From NCBI RefSeq assembly GCF_032362555.1, contig NC_083515.1, positions 11,257,001 through 11,321,000 of the forward strand: a DNA stretch of 64,000 nt, given 5' to 3'. Source of the stretch: Amyelois transitella. Lineage: Eukaryota; Arthropoda; Insecta; Lepidoptera; Pyralidae. The notes beneath the pieces are model-generated. The model saw nothing but the letters and a program-made list of their open reading frames with translations. It made no database searches and was not told the origin of the DNA. A program made the position numbers and the translations under genes. The stretch's first letter is position 1; the number at the start of each line of letters is the position of its first letter. Positions 1 to 11,700 of the stretch are shown here, one piece after another.

Positions 1-1958
1 TCTAACTCCCAAAACTGTTTGAGTAAAAAGTCTTCTTTGACCTGAATATTTAAACTTACCATTTTTGTGACATCAGTTGGTGCTCCTTGCGGCACCTTAC
101 CTGAAATGATCCACCCAAAGATAGTGTTTTGTGCTAATAAGTGTCCCTCTGGGTGTTTGATGATGTCATTCAAAATGATGTCGCCGTATACTTCGGCTCC
201 TAGTAAAACGTCGATTCTACCAGGTGAAATAAATCCTGGATCGGCCAGTGATAGGTTCTCGATTTCTGACCAATCAGGTGATAAGGGTTTGCTAGAAGGC
301 AAACGCGAAATAAGAGATCTTAATACGTAAGCAGAAATTTGAATACATTTACTTGGGTCCCTACGAGACTCAATAGGGAAAGAAACCATATGTCTTATAT
401 GCAGTCGACCATCTCCTACCCCTGACACACAGCCGCTAACAGGTATACGTTTAAGGCCTAACGTCTGAACAGTCTCTTCTGTTACAAAGGAGGCTTGAGA
501 GCCTTGGTCGATCAAGGCACGCAGTAGACAATACTTCCCGTTGAATGAATACGCTTTCACAATGGCCGTTGCCAAAAGAACGTCAGCTGAACCGATGACC
601 GTTTCTTCCTTCGCAAAATTGGCAACGACGTTCACGCCATGATTGGGTGATGAATGTTGAATATCTGCTTGATTTTGTCGCTGTGATTTTGTGTGCGAGT
701 GATTGTTTTCCGAATTATTTGTAAGCTCTTGCTGTTTCTCCTTCTCTAGATGAAGCAAGGAGTGATGTCGTCTACCACATCTACGGCAACTTGTTGTGTA
801 ACGACATTTGTATACTGAGTGAGTGGGTGATAAGCAGTTATACATACATAGCGATTTGTTCTTTACGAACTCTTGTCTCTCACGTGGTATTAGTTGTCCA
901 AAGCTCTTGCATTGGTAGAGAAAATGATCCCCCGAACACATAGTACATTGATGTTTTGTAATGCTGTCTTGAACATATGCAAATGAATTAACCTTCTCTG
1001 TACGTTTGTTTGTATAAGGAACCTTGGAAATTTGTTTACCACTGTCAATCATTTCCAGTGTCCGAAAACGAGATTCTAAAAATAGTACCAGATCAGACCA
1101 CGAAGGTAAGGCATCGGATGCAATTCCACTGGTATTGACTTCCCATTGACGGAGTGATTCATTGTCTAGCTTGGACACCACTAAGAAAATGAGGATGACA
1201 TCCCACTGCTTTGTCTCGATTCCTAAATTATTAATTGAGGTGATGCACGACGTTGTCGTATCCAACAAACATCTAATTGCATGGGCTGATTCGCTAGTTA
1301 TATGTTTCTGACTGAATAAATTCTTGAGTATTATGTTTAAGTTATACCTTTTGTTGTTGTATCGAGCTATCAATTTTTTCCAGGCAGCATCGTAATTTAA
1401 ATCCGTGGTGGGCAAATTTCTTATAAGAACTTCCGCTTCGCCTGATAAAGTACTTTTAAGATAGTGCAGTTTTTCTACAGCGGACAAGCTACGGTTCTTG
1501 TGTATAAGTGAGGTAAAAAGATCAAAATATTGCTGCCAGTCTTCATATTTACCACAGAATTTTGGTAACTCGATTTTTGGTAATTTGACTTCGTTGGACC
1601 TGTGTTTTTCTACGACAGACTGAGATTCCATGGACCCTTGGGCTTCCTCAAAGACATCTCCCGTTCCACGAAGAGCCTCTTTCAAACAGCCCTTGTAGTG
1701 AGTGTAAGTTTCTTCAAAAATATCGTATATCCCTTTAACAAAATACTCCTGAGTTTTAATTTCTTCTGTAGTTGCTGAACCGTAAATATTGTAATGCTCC
1801 TGATTAAATTCTTTCCATAAAGCATCAACATTTTCTAGTCTAGTTTCTATATATCCTCGTGTTATTCTGTCCTTCGGACTCTTTTTGTAATTACTTTCAG
1901 CTTTTAATAACTTGGCAAGTCTTTCTTTTTGGATAACGATTGATTTATTTACACTCAT
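1..1958 (-). CDS. BEL/Pao retrotransposon Gag-protease (partial, runs off left edge)
   Basis: One reading frame stays open from an ATG at 1958 to the left edge (about 652 codons). The N-terminal half resembles the BEL/Pao Gag-like region found in insect elements. It is followed by Cys/His knuckles around 780-960 (CTMCSGDHFLYQC and CRRCGRRHHSLLH). Next comes an aspartic-protease-like segment with the DQGSQASFV motif (about 490-520), then the FGWIISGK motif (about 90-115) that typically precedes reverse transcriptase in these elements. The reverse transcriptase, RNase H and integrase should lie left of the window. No stop or frameshift was seen, so this is probably a young copy. A primer-binding site and LTR lie just upstream. 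It is a transposable element gene, not a host gene. Confidence 0.88.
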   Translation of the reverse strand, partial: MSVNKSIVIQKERLAKLLKAESNYKKSPKDRITRGYIETRLENVDALWKEFNQEHYNIYGSATTEEIKTQEYFVKGIYDIFEETYTHYKGCLKEALRGTGDVFEEAQGSMESQSVVEKHRSNEVKLPKIELPKFCGKYEDWQQYFDLFTSLIHKNRSLSAVEKLHYLKSTLSGEAEVLIRNLPTTDLNYDAAWKKLIARYNNKRYNLNIILKNLFSQKHITSESAHAIRCLLDTTTSCITSINNLGIETKQWDVILIFLVVSKLDNESLRQWEVNTSGIASDALPSWSDLVLFLESRFRTLEMIDSGKQISKVPYTNKRTEKVNSFAYVQDSITKHQCTMCSGDHFLYQCKSFGQLIPRERQEFVKNKSLCMYNCLSPTHSVYKCRYTTSCRRCGRRHHSLLHLEKEKQQELTNNSENNHSHTKSQRQNQADIQHSSPNHGVNVVANFAKEETVIGSADVLLATAIVKAYSFNGKYCLLRALIDQGSQASFVTEETVQTLGLKRIPVSGCVSGVGDGRLHIRHMVSFPIESRRDPSKCIQISAYVLRSLISRLPSSKPLSPDWSEIENLSLADPGFISPGRIDVLLGAEVYGDIILNDIIKHPEGHLLAQNTIFGWIISGKVPQGAPTDVTKMVSLNIQVKEDFLLKQFWEL

Positions 1959-2297
1959 GATGATAGGCAAGTTTGTTTAGTGAAAAGTCAATGGAATACC
2001 TATTGAAACTAATCAAAATATATGGAATATTTAATTAAATTCTTTATAAATGTCTCTCTTAAAACGTTTGTGTATGTATTTCCCGTCTAGTCACTCGGTA
2101 TAACTCGAATTATTCAAAGTTAATGAAATCACTTAAATTTTTTAAAAGTTCATATAACTTCGTGAAACTCGCAAGTCCAATAATTAGTTAATTTTATAAG
2201 TTCATTTACTCACAGTTTTATGGTCCAAATTAGCTTGATTTATAGCACTCACCACTACCACTTCATAGAATGTTTCATAAGTCTTTTTGAATGTTAT

Positions 2298-2315
2298 TCC
2301 CGGGTTTCGGCACCA
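2298..2315 (-). other. BEL/Pao primer-binding site
   Basis: On the minus strand an 18-base stretch starting TGGTGCCGAAACC lies between the LTR end and the Gag ORF, where a tRNA primes minus-strand DNA synthesis. It begins with TGG, the complement of the CCA end of a tRNA. I did not identify the tRNA. Confidence 0.75.
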
Positions 2316-2319
2316 ATTT

Positions 2320-2622
2320 TGTTCAATTCGCGAACTACGATATAAGAGCTTTACAACAAATAAAAACGCACACACACTTTAAATAATATATATTGAAAAA
2401 TAAAAGCGACCCTAAAATTATGTATCTCTTTGATGAACTATTGCGTTGTTAGTTTTTTATATTCAAATTTTTTCACTAAAGTTCCTTAATAAAAAACAAA
2501 ACATGTAACTTTTTATAACTGGCCAGTAACATGTGAAAAAGAGGTTGATACTATTTAATGTATAGACTTAATAGGATGACAAATAGAGGGAAATGAAGTG
2601 ATTCTTTACATAAATTTCAACA
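2320..2622 (-). repeat. 5' LTR of the BEL/Pao element
   Basis: AT-rich stretch upstream of the primer-binding site. Read on the minus strand it begins TGTTGAAATT (2622) and ends GAACA (2320), giving about 303 bp with TG...CA ends. The right boundary is supported because SINE sequence resumes immediately to its right. The second LTR would be outside the window, so exact ends are inferred. Confidence 0.6.
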
Positions 2623-2713
2623 CTATCCCTTAGTCGCCTTTTACGACATGCATGGGAAAGAGATGGAGTGGTCCTATTCTTTTTTGTATTGGTGCTGGGA
2701 ACCACACGGCACT
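2623..2713 (-). repeat. SINE family A fragment, interrupted by the BEL/Pao element
   Basis: Shares near-identical sequence (cttagtcgccttttacgac ... gtcctattctttt ... ggtgctgggaacc) with at least eight other copies in this window. The consensus continues leftward in intact copies, but here it stops at the LTR, so the retrotransposon landed inside this SINE. The minus strand is taken as SINE sense because intact copies end in an ATGT-rich tail in that orientation. Confidence 0.75.
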
Positions 2714-2758
2714 CATACATACAACCATCCATAGTTCACGTGAAGTAAAGCAACTCAC

Positions 2759-5700
2759 TGTTGGGATCGTTCTTGGAGCGGTCGTCGGTGGAGGTCCCGA
2801 ACTGGTCGGTCACCAGCTGCGCCAGACCTGCGCACACGCACACACCGTCACACACTGACACCGACGCACATTGCACAAACATGACGATACAGTGAGGGAA
2901 ACCATTTGAAGTGATAAAGTGTGTGTAACTTACAAAAGTTTGCAGTGTACACATTTTTTTGGATTATAGAACTACTTTTAATTATAATTTGAAGATGTAA
3001 TTCTATACTGTATTAAGTATAACGAATGCTAAGTAAGTCAACCAAAAAACAATTATAGTCAATTACGAGTAAGCAATGGATACCATTTATGCATAAATAA
3101 CATGTTCAAAAGCTCATGTCAACCATAAAACTAAAATATAGAGATAAAAAGTGAAGTTATAAATGACTAGCAATTGCGCAAGGCTCCCCTCACGTGAGAA
3201 TTATTCCTTAAGGTCTATTCTATCTGTGTACCAAATTTCATCGAAATCAGCGCGACTTTCTTCGTGTGTTTAAAGTGCGGCTCAATGTATTTATTGGAAA
3301 AATTTATATGTTGGCGCGGTGTATGATGTGAGAAACTTACTGTATATAGGTTGGGCGGGCGGCGGGCGGTAGTCGGGCGCCGGCAGCACCGGCAGCGCGC
3401 GCCACGCCGCCACTAGCGCCGGCTCCGTGCTGCCTCCCACCGGCCTGCGAGCGGGAATTAAAAGTAATTAATTACATTGTATTTAATTGAAGACAGACAG
3501 ACTTTTAAGTTCAAATCTATTGTTTTGAAGTACGGTAAATCAAATTGAATAAAACCAAAATATACTAAATTAAATTTACAAAACCGCTTGCCACTTAAAA
3601 TTTTGCTTTAATTGCTCCTATGGAGTTCATGATGTGCCCATTTCTATGCCAGTGACATTGTTCTAGTAAGAACAGAATCGTACAATATGATATGCAATGA
3701 ATAAACGGTCGTGCGCGTTGAGGAGCGCCAGCGCGGAGATGTACGTGTGTCCGTGTGTATGTGACCTGTAGACGAGCACGTGGCCCGTGTGCGAGGCCAC
3801 GGCGAGCAGCGCGCGGTCGTGCGCGTTGAGGAGCGCCAGCGCGGAGATGTACGTGTGTCCGTGTGTATGTGACCTGTAGACGAGCACGTGGCCCGTGTGC
3901 GAGGCCACGGCGAGCAGCGCGCGGTCGTGCGCGTTGAGGAGCGCCAGCGCGGAGATGTACGTGTGTCCGTGTGTATGTGACCTGTAGACGAGCACGTGGC
4001 CCGTGTGCGAGGCCACGGCGAGCAGCGCGCGGTCGTGCGCGTTGAGGAGCGCCAGCGCGGAGATGTACGTGTGTCCGTGTGTATGTGACCTGTAGACGAG
4101 CACGTGGCCCGTGTGCGAGGCCACGGCGAGCAGCGCGCGGTCGTGCGCGTTGAGGAGCGCCAGCGCGGAGATGTACGTGTGTCCGTGTGTATGTGACCTG
4201 TAGACGAGCACGTGGCCCGTGTGCGAGGCCACGGCGAGCAGCGCGCGGTCGTGCGCGTTGAGGAGCGCCAGCGCGGAGATGTACGTGTGTCCGTGTGTAT
4301 GTGACCTGTAGACGAGCACGTGGCCCGTGTGCGAGGCCACGGCGAGCAGCGCGCGGTCGTGCGCGTTGAGGAGCGCCAGCGCGGAGATGTACGTGTGTCC
4401 GTGTGTATGTGACCTGTAGACGAGCACGTGGCCCGTGTGCGAGGCCACGGCGAGCAGCGCGCGGTCGTGCGCGTTGAGGAGCGCCAGCGCGGAGATGTAC
4501 GTGTGTCCGTGTGTATGTGACCTGTAGACGAGCACGTGGCCCGTGTGCGAGGCCACGGCGAGCAGCGCGCGGTCGTGCGCGTTGAGGAGCGCCAGCGCGG
4601 AGATGTACGTGTGTCCGTGTGTATGTGACCTGTAGACGAGCACGTGGCCCGTGTGCGAGGCCACGGCGAGCAGCGCGCGGTCGTGCGCGTTGAGGAGCGC
4701 CAGCGCGGAGATGTACGTGTGTCCGTGTGTATGTGACCTGTAGACGAGCACGTGGCCCGTGTGCGAGGCCACGGCGAGCAGCGCGCGGTCGTGCGCGTTG
4801 AGGAGCGCCAGCGCGGAGATGTACGTGTGTCCGTGTGTATGTGACCTGTAGACGAGCACGTGGCCCGTGTGCGAGGCCACGGCGAGCAGCGCGCGGTCGT
4901 GCGCGTTGAGGAGCGCCAGCGCGGAGATGTACGTGTGTCCGTGTGTATGTGACCTGTAGACGAGCACGTGGCCCGTGTGCGAGGCCACGGCGAGCAGCGC
5001 GCGGTCGTGCGCGTTGAGGAGCGCCAGCGCGGAGATGTACGTGTGTCCGTGTGTATGTGACCTGTAGACGAGCACGTGGCCCGTGTGCGAGGCCACGGCG
5101 AGCAGCGCGCGGTCGTGCGCGTTGAGGAGCGCCAGCGCGGAGATGTACGTGTGTCCGTGTGTATGTGACCTGTAGACGAGCACGTGGCCCGTGTGCGAGG
5201 CCACGGCGAGCAGCGCGCGGTCGTGCGCGTTGAGGAGCGCCAGCGCGGAGATGTACGTGTGTCCGTGTGTATGTGACCTGTAGACGAGCACGTGGCCCGT
5301 GTGCGAGGCCACGGCGAGCAGCGCGCGGTCGTGCGCGTTGAGGAGCGCCAGCGCGGAGATGTACGTGTGTCCGTGTGTATGTGACCTGTAGACGAGCACG
5401 TGGCCCGTGTGCGAGGCCACGGCGAGCAGCGCGCGGTCGTGCGCGTTGAGGAGCGCCAGCGCGGAGATGTACGTGTGTCCGTGTGTATGTGACCTGTAGA
5501 CGAGCACGTGGCCCGTGTGCGAGGCCACGGCGAGCAGCGCGCGGTCGTGCGCGTTGAGGAGCGCCAGCGCGGAGATGTACGTGTGTCCGTGTGTATGTGA
5601 CCTGTAGACGAGCACGTGGCCCGTGTGCGAGGCCACGGCGAGCAGCGCGCGGTCGTGCGCGTTGAGGAGCGCCAGCGCGGAGATGTACGTGTGTCCGTGT

Positions 5701-8700
5701 GTATGTGACCTGTAGACGAGCACGTGGCCCGTGTGCGAGGCCACGGCGAGCAGCGCGCGGTCGTGCGCGTTGAGGAGCGCCAGCGCGGAGATGTACGTGT
5801 GTCCGTGTGTATGTGACCTGTAGACGAGCACGTGGCCCGTGTGCGAGGCCACGGCGAGCAGCGCGCGGTCGTGCGCGTTGAGGAGCGCCAGCGCGGAGAT
5901 GTACGTGTGTCCGTGTGTATGTGACCTGTAGACGAGCACGTGGCCCGTGTGCGAGGCCACGGCGAGCAGCGCGCGGTCGTGCGCGTTGAGGAGCGCCAGC
6001 GCGGAGATGTACGTGTGTCCGTGTGTATGTGACCTGTAGACGAGCACGTGGCCCGTGTGCGAGGCCACGGCGAGCAGCGCGCGGTCGTGCGCGTTGAGGA
6101 GCGCCAGCGCGGAGATGTACGTGTGTCCGTGTGTATGTGACCTGTAGACGAGCACGTGGCCCGTGTGCGAGGCCACGGCGAGCAGCGCGCGGTCGTGCGC
6201 GTTGAGGAGCGCCAGCGCGGAGATGTACGTGTGTCCGTGTGTATGTGACCTGTAGACGAGCACGTGGCCCGTGTGCGAGGCCACGGCGAGCAGCGCGCGG
6301 TCGTGCGCGTTGAGGAGCGCCAGCGCGGAGATGTACGTGTGTCCGTGTGTATGTGACCTGTAGACGAGCACGTGGCCCGTGTGCGAGGCCACGGCGAGCA
6401 GCGCGCGGTCGTGCGCGTTGAGGAGCGCCAGCGCGGAGATGTACGTGTGTCCGTGTGTATGTGACCTGTAGACGAGCACGTGGCCCGTGTGCGAGGCCAC
6501 GGCGAGCAGCGCGCGGTCGTGCGCGTTGAGGAGCGCCAGCGCGGAGATGTACGTGTGTCCGTGTGTATGTGACCTGTAGACGAGCACGTGGCCCGTGTGC
6601 GAGGCCACGGCGAGCAGCGCGCGGTCGTGCGCGTTGAGGAGCGCCAGCGCGGAGATGTACGTGTGTCCGTGTGTATGTGACCTGTAGACGAGCACGTGGC
6701 CCGTGTGCGAGGCCACGGCGAGCAGCGCGCGGTCGTGCGCGTTGAGGAGCGCCAGCGCGGAGATGTACGTGTGTCCGTGTGTATGTGACCTGTAGACGAG
6801 CACGTGGCCCGTGTGCGAGGCCACGGCGAGCAGCGCGCGGTCGTGCGCGTTGAGGAGCGCCAGCGCGGAGATGTACGTGTGTCCGTGTGTATGTGACCTG
6901 TAGACGAGCACGTGGCCCGTGTGCGAGGCCACGGCGAGCAGCGCGCGGTCGTGCGCGTTGAGGAGCGCCAGCGCGGAGATGTACGTGTGTCCGTGTGTAT
7001 GTGACCTGTAGACGAGCACGTGGCCCGTGTGCGAGGCCACGGCGAGCAGCGCGCGGTCGTGCGCGTTGAGGAGCGCCAGCGCGGAGATGTACGTGTGTCC
7101 GTGTGTATGTGACCTGTAGACGAGCACGTGGCCCGTGTGCGAGGCCACGGCGAGCAGCGCGCGGTCGTGCGCGTTGAGGAGCGCCAGCGCGGAGATGTAC
7201 GTGTGTCCGTGTGTATGTGACCTGTAGACGAGCACGTGGCCCGTGTGCGAGGCCACGGCGAGCAGCGCGCGGTCGTGCGCGTTGAGGAGCGCCAGCGCGG
7301 AGATGTACGTGTGTCCGTGTGTATGTGACCTGTAGACGAGCACGTGGCCCGTGTGCGAGGCCACGGCGAGCAGCGCGCGGTCGTGCGCGTTGAGGAGCGC
7401 CAGCGCGGAGATGTACGTGTGTCCGTGTGTATGTGACCTGTAGACGAGCACGTGGCCCGTGTGCGAGGCCACGGCGAGCAGCGCGCGGTCGTGCGCGTTG
7501 AGGAGCGCCAGCGCGGAGATGTACGTGTGTCCGTGTGTATGTGACCTGTAGACGAGCACGTGGCCCGTGTGCGAGGCCACGGCGAGCAGCGCGCGGTCGT
7601 GCGCGTTGAGGAGCGCCAGCGCGGAGATGTACGTGTGTCCGTGTGTATGTGACCTGTAGACGAGCACGTGGCCCGTGTGCGAGGCCACGGCGAGCAGCGC
7701 GCGGTCGTGCGCGTTGAGGAGCGCCAGCGCGGAGATGTACGTGTGTCCGTGTGTATGTGACCTGTAGACGAGCACGTGGCCCGTGTGCGAGGCCACGGCG
7801 AGCAGCGCGCGGTCGTGCGCGTTGAGGAGCGCCAGCGCGGAGATGTACGTGTGTCCGTGTGTATGTGACCTGTAGACGAGCACGTGGCCCGTGTGCGAGG
7901 CCACGGCGAGCAGCGCGCGGTCGTGCGCGTTGAGGAGCGCCAGCGCGGAGATGTACGTGTGTCCGTGTGTATGTGACCTGTAGACGAGCACGTGGCCCGT
8001 GTGCGAGGCCACGGCGAGCAGCGCGCGGTCGTGCGCGTTGAGGAGCGCCAGCGCGGAGATGTACGTGTGTCCGTGTGTATGTGACCTGTAGACGAGCACG
8101 TGGCCCGTGTGCGAGGCCACGGCGAGCAGCGCGCGGTCGTGCGCGTTGAGGAGCGCCAGCGCGGAGATGTACGTGTGTCCGTGTGTATGTGACCTGTAGA
8201 CGAGCACGTGGCCCGTGTGCGAGGCCACGGCGAGCAGCGCGCGGTCGTGCGCGTTGAGGAGCGCCAGCGCGGAGATGCGCCCGCGCGCCCGCGGCCAGGC
8301 GCCCACCATCAGCTTGGCCGCCGTGCCCCAGTCCCACACGCCGAAGTTGTCCTGATAACACACGCACAACACAATTCTAAATGGGATACCAGGTGTCGCT
8401 TAGTCATGTTAAAGTTAATAAATAACTTATTTATCTGTCGTTACATACGAGGGCGGCACTGAAAATTCGGGAATCAAGGAAGTGACACAAGATCACTATA
8501 AAAAAAGTTCTTTGTCCCTCAAGAGCAATAGTCGCAACGGCCGGTTTTGGAGACAAACGTTGCCACCATTTTTTTTTTTGCAATACTCCGTGAGCGAACA
8601 ATTTTTGTTGGCTTTAATTCATTATCGAACATTTAAACTCGTGCCTGTTTTTTGTTTCGGGTTCGTACGCATAAATCCAGGATTCGTCCCCTGATACGAT

Positions 8701-11700
8701 GTTGTATACAGCATTTGAGGATCCTGCGTGGAATCTTTCAAGAGTTCTGACGCACCAAGTAATGCGAACCACTTTTTGCTCTTCACGGAACGAATGCGGT
8801 ATCCATCGGGAAAACAACTTTTTTACACCTAACAGTTCATGCAAGATTATTTGTATTTGACTCATGCCATTGTCGAAAGTTGCTTGAATTTCGCGGTATG
8901 TCACATGTCGATCTTCCTCAATCAGCCTACGCACAGCATCAAAGTTTTCTTGGGTGACTGCAGTTTTTGGACGACGGGGATCATCACCGAGTTTGACACG
9001 TCCACACAATTCAGCAAACCAGCGATAAATTGTGCTTTTGAATGGGGCTTCATCACCAAATGCAAAAAGCATCCGATCAACACACTCTAAAGTTCTAAAG
9101 TCATAATAAATCATCGCTCTTGAATTTTCTCGAGTCAATTCTATTTTCTCAAAGACTAAACAAGTTTGACAAGACCTCGTGAAAAGACCGCGAATCTATT
9201 TTTAAATAAATAAATGGTATTCGATTTTTGAAACCAAGGAGTTTTCAAGTAAATTTTTTTAATATGACAGGAACAGTGAAATATTCCATTCTTACAACTT
9301 TCAGTGCAGCCCTCGTAGATTTAAGATCAGCATTTGTAAATTTACGGATGGTGAAAATACTTCAGTGTAAAGCGGTAGTAAATATAATAGGGATGATGAC
9401 AAGGTCTTAAAACAATATTAATTATTCTATTAGGATAGAGTACACGTTATTAAATAGGTATGTTACGTTCTTAGAATTTTGACGCTCTATATGTTTTATA
9501 TACTATCAAAGTACGATGGGAAAGTCCATTTAAAAAAATCTAAATTATTTGAAAATAACTATGCCAGGAGTGAATAAACAAAAATATGGAATACCTTTTA
9601 TTAGGACTGTTTATGTACTGTCTTTGATAAATGGTATTTTACGTGGAACTGTATTAATAAAACAATTAAAACTTTACTTTTCCTATACTTATATTTTACT
9701 GTATTCAATTTCCACAAATATATACATAGCATTTATCTTGTACTTTTTTAATTATTAAAATACAATCAGATGGTAAAATTTGCTCTTGAATTCGTCTGAC
9801 GATCGTCACTTTTGGACTCGTCCAAATGATGTTTTATGTTACTTCGTATATCTCAGCTAGTTTATTGATGCCATTATTTGACCAATGTTTTAGTTGTTTT
9901 GAAACTAAATTCACATCAAAACAAAAAAAAATTGTCATCATGCCTATTATACTTTAGTTATGTTGACGTCAATAAGCGATGTATTTGAAAAAAAAAATTT
10001 TTATTTTATTGTTAAGTGTTCCTCAAAAAACGTCAGCCAACAAGACGGCAACATAGTTCATTATAACTAACGAGCTAAATAAGTTACCTTGGAAGCTACG
10101 GTGAGGTGCTGGTCGTAGGGGTGGAACAGCACCACGGCGGGCGGCAGCGCGCTGCGCGAGTGGAAGGCCTGGCTGTCCAGGCGCGGCACCCGCGCGCGCA
10201 GCAGGGCTGCTAACAGTCACCAACTTCGAATACATACTGCTTACACGTATAAAGACGGATGGAGTTCACTATACAGCAAAATGAAGCACCAATAGTATGT
10301 TACACGCCTCACGCACACACTCTCACCAATAGTGGCCCATTACGGCATAGTTGCGTCTTAGATTATCTCACGAAATGGCAAGTTTTCTGTCACTCACACA
10401 TCCATACCACGCTGCAATAACGATGCTTCACTTTTTTTCAAGACACACTCCGTCCGCCTTTTTTTCTACGTCTATAACCTACTGTTTCTTTGTAGTTTGT
10501 GTAAGTGGCAGAACTGATACACTTGATGTAGTATGCATACGGGACTTAATGACAATAAATAATAACATAAGCAGAAGGGACCCTCTCTCGGATAACTGGA
10601 AGGTTGGTAGAGCCATGGGTTGATGGAGGGAAACGCAAAAATCATGTTTTATTATTTCAAACAAATCAGTGGTCAAATCAGGTGAACGTGGCCATTCAGT
10701 CTTTTCGTGACTATTGGCTCTGTCTACCCCGTAAGGGATATAGACGTGACTATATGTATGTATGTAAATCAGCGGTCATTATGAACAGCTCTCACACTTG
10801 CACAGTTCACGCGAACTGTACTCTCTTAGTCTGCCACCCTGACCCTCACTATGACAAGCTGACCCTGGCTGACCTCTGGCCTCGGCGCGCAGACTGCTGT
10901 TCCGGCAGTATCGCCACACTCGCTCGTGGTGGGCCCTACTCTCGCAGTCCGGCGACCCCTGACCCTCACTATGACAAGCTGACCCTGGCTGACCTCTGGC
11001 CTCGGCGCGCAGACTGCTGTTCCGGCAGTATCGCCACACTCGCTCGTGGTGGGCCCTACTCTCGCAGTCTGCCCCCCTGACCCCCACTATGACAAGCTGA
11101 CCCTGGCTGACCTCTGGCCTCGGCGCGCAGACTGCTGTTCCGGCAGTATCGCCACACTCGCTCGTGGTGGGCCCTACTCTCGCAGTCTGCCCCCCTGACC
11201 CCCACTATGACAAGCTGACCCTGGCTGACCTCTGGCCTCGGCGCGCAGACTGCTGTTCCGGCAGTATCGCCACACTCGCTCGTGGTGGGCCCTACTCTCG
11301 CAGTCTGCCCCCCTGACCCCCACTATGACAAGCTGACCCTGGCTGACCTCTGGCCTCGGCGCGCAGACTGCTGTTCCGGCAGTATCGCCACACTCGCTCG
11401 TGGTGGGCCCTACTCTCGCAGTCCGGCGACCCCTGACCCTCGGCCCTGGAGAACATGCTGGACGCCCACTCCACGAAGTTCGTGCTGACAATAGGCTTCT
11501 TCGGTTCCTTTGGTTGACCTGCAAACATAACATTATTATAATTTGCATTATGTTACTAGAAGGGTATTTACAAGATTCATACACACTCTTCCACTCCACA
11601 TTCAGACACATTGCCTATATTTTTTCTTCTTGTTTACTTTCTCTCACCAGAACGACCTCGATTTGATTGAGGTACATTTCGTTAGGTATCGGCAAGCGAT

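Noticed and set aside
66-330. Plus-strand 87-residue protein at the left end
   Set aside because: Antisense shadow of the BEL/Pao protease region.
2759-2827. HEAT-repeat exon of Raptor out of order
   Set aside because: AQLV-T-D resembles a HEAT segment (AQLVSDG), but the true counterpart is the exon at 15705-15636, which splices in phase there.
3709-8280. CRISPR array
   Set aside because: Units are head-to-tail with no unique spacers, contain coding exon sequence, and the genome is animal.
3595-8367. Single 1,590-residue repetitive protein (minus strand)
   Set aside because: Its frame differs from the Raptor exon frame. It is open only because the 108-bp unit happens to lack stops in two frames; there is no independent start or homology.
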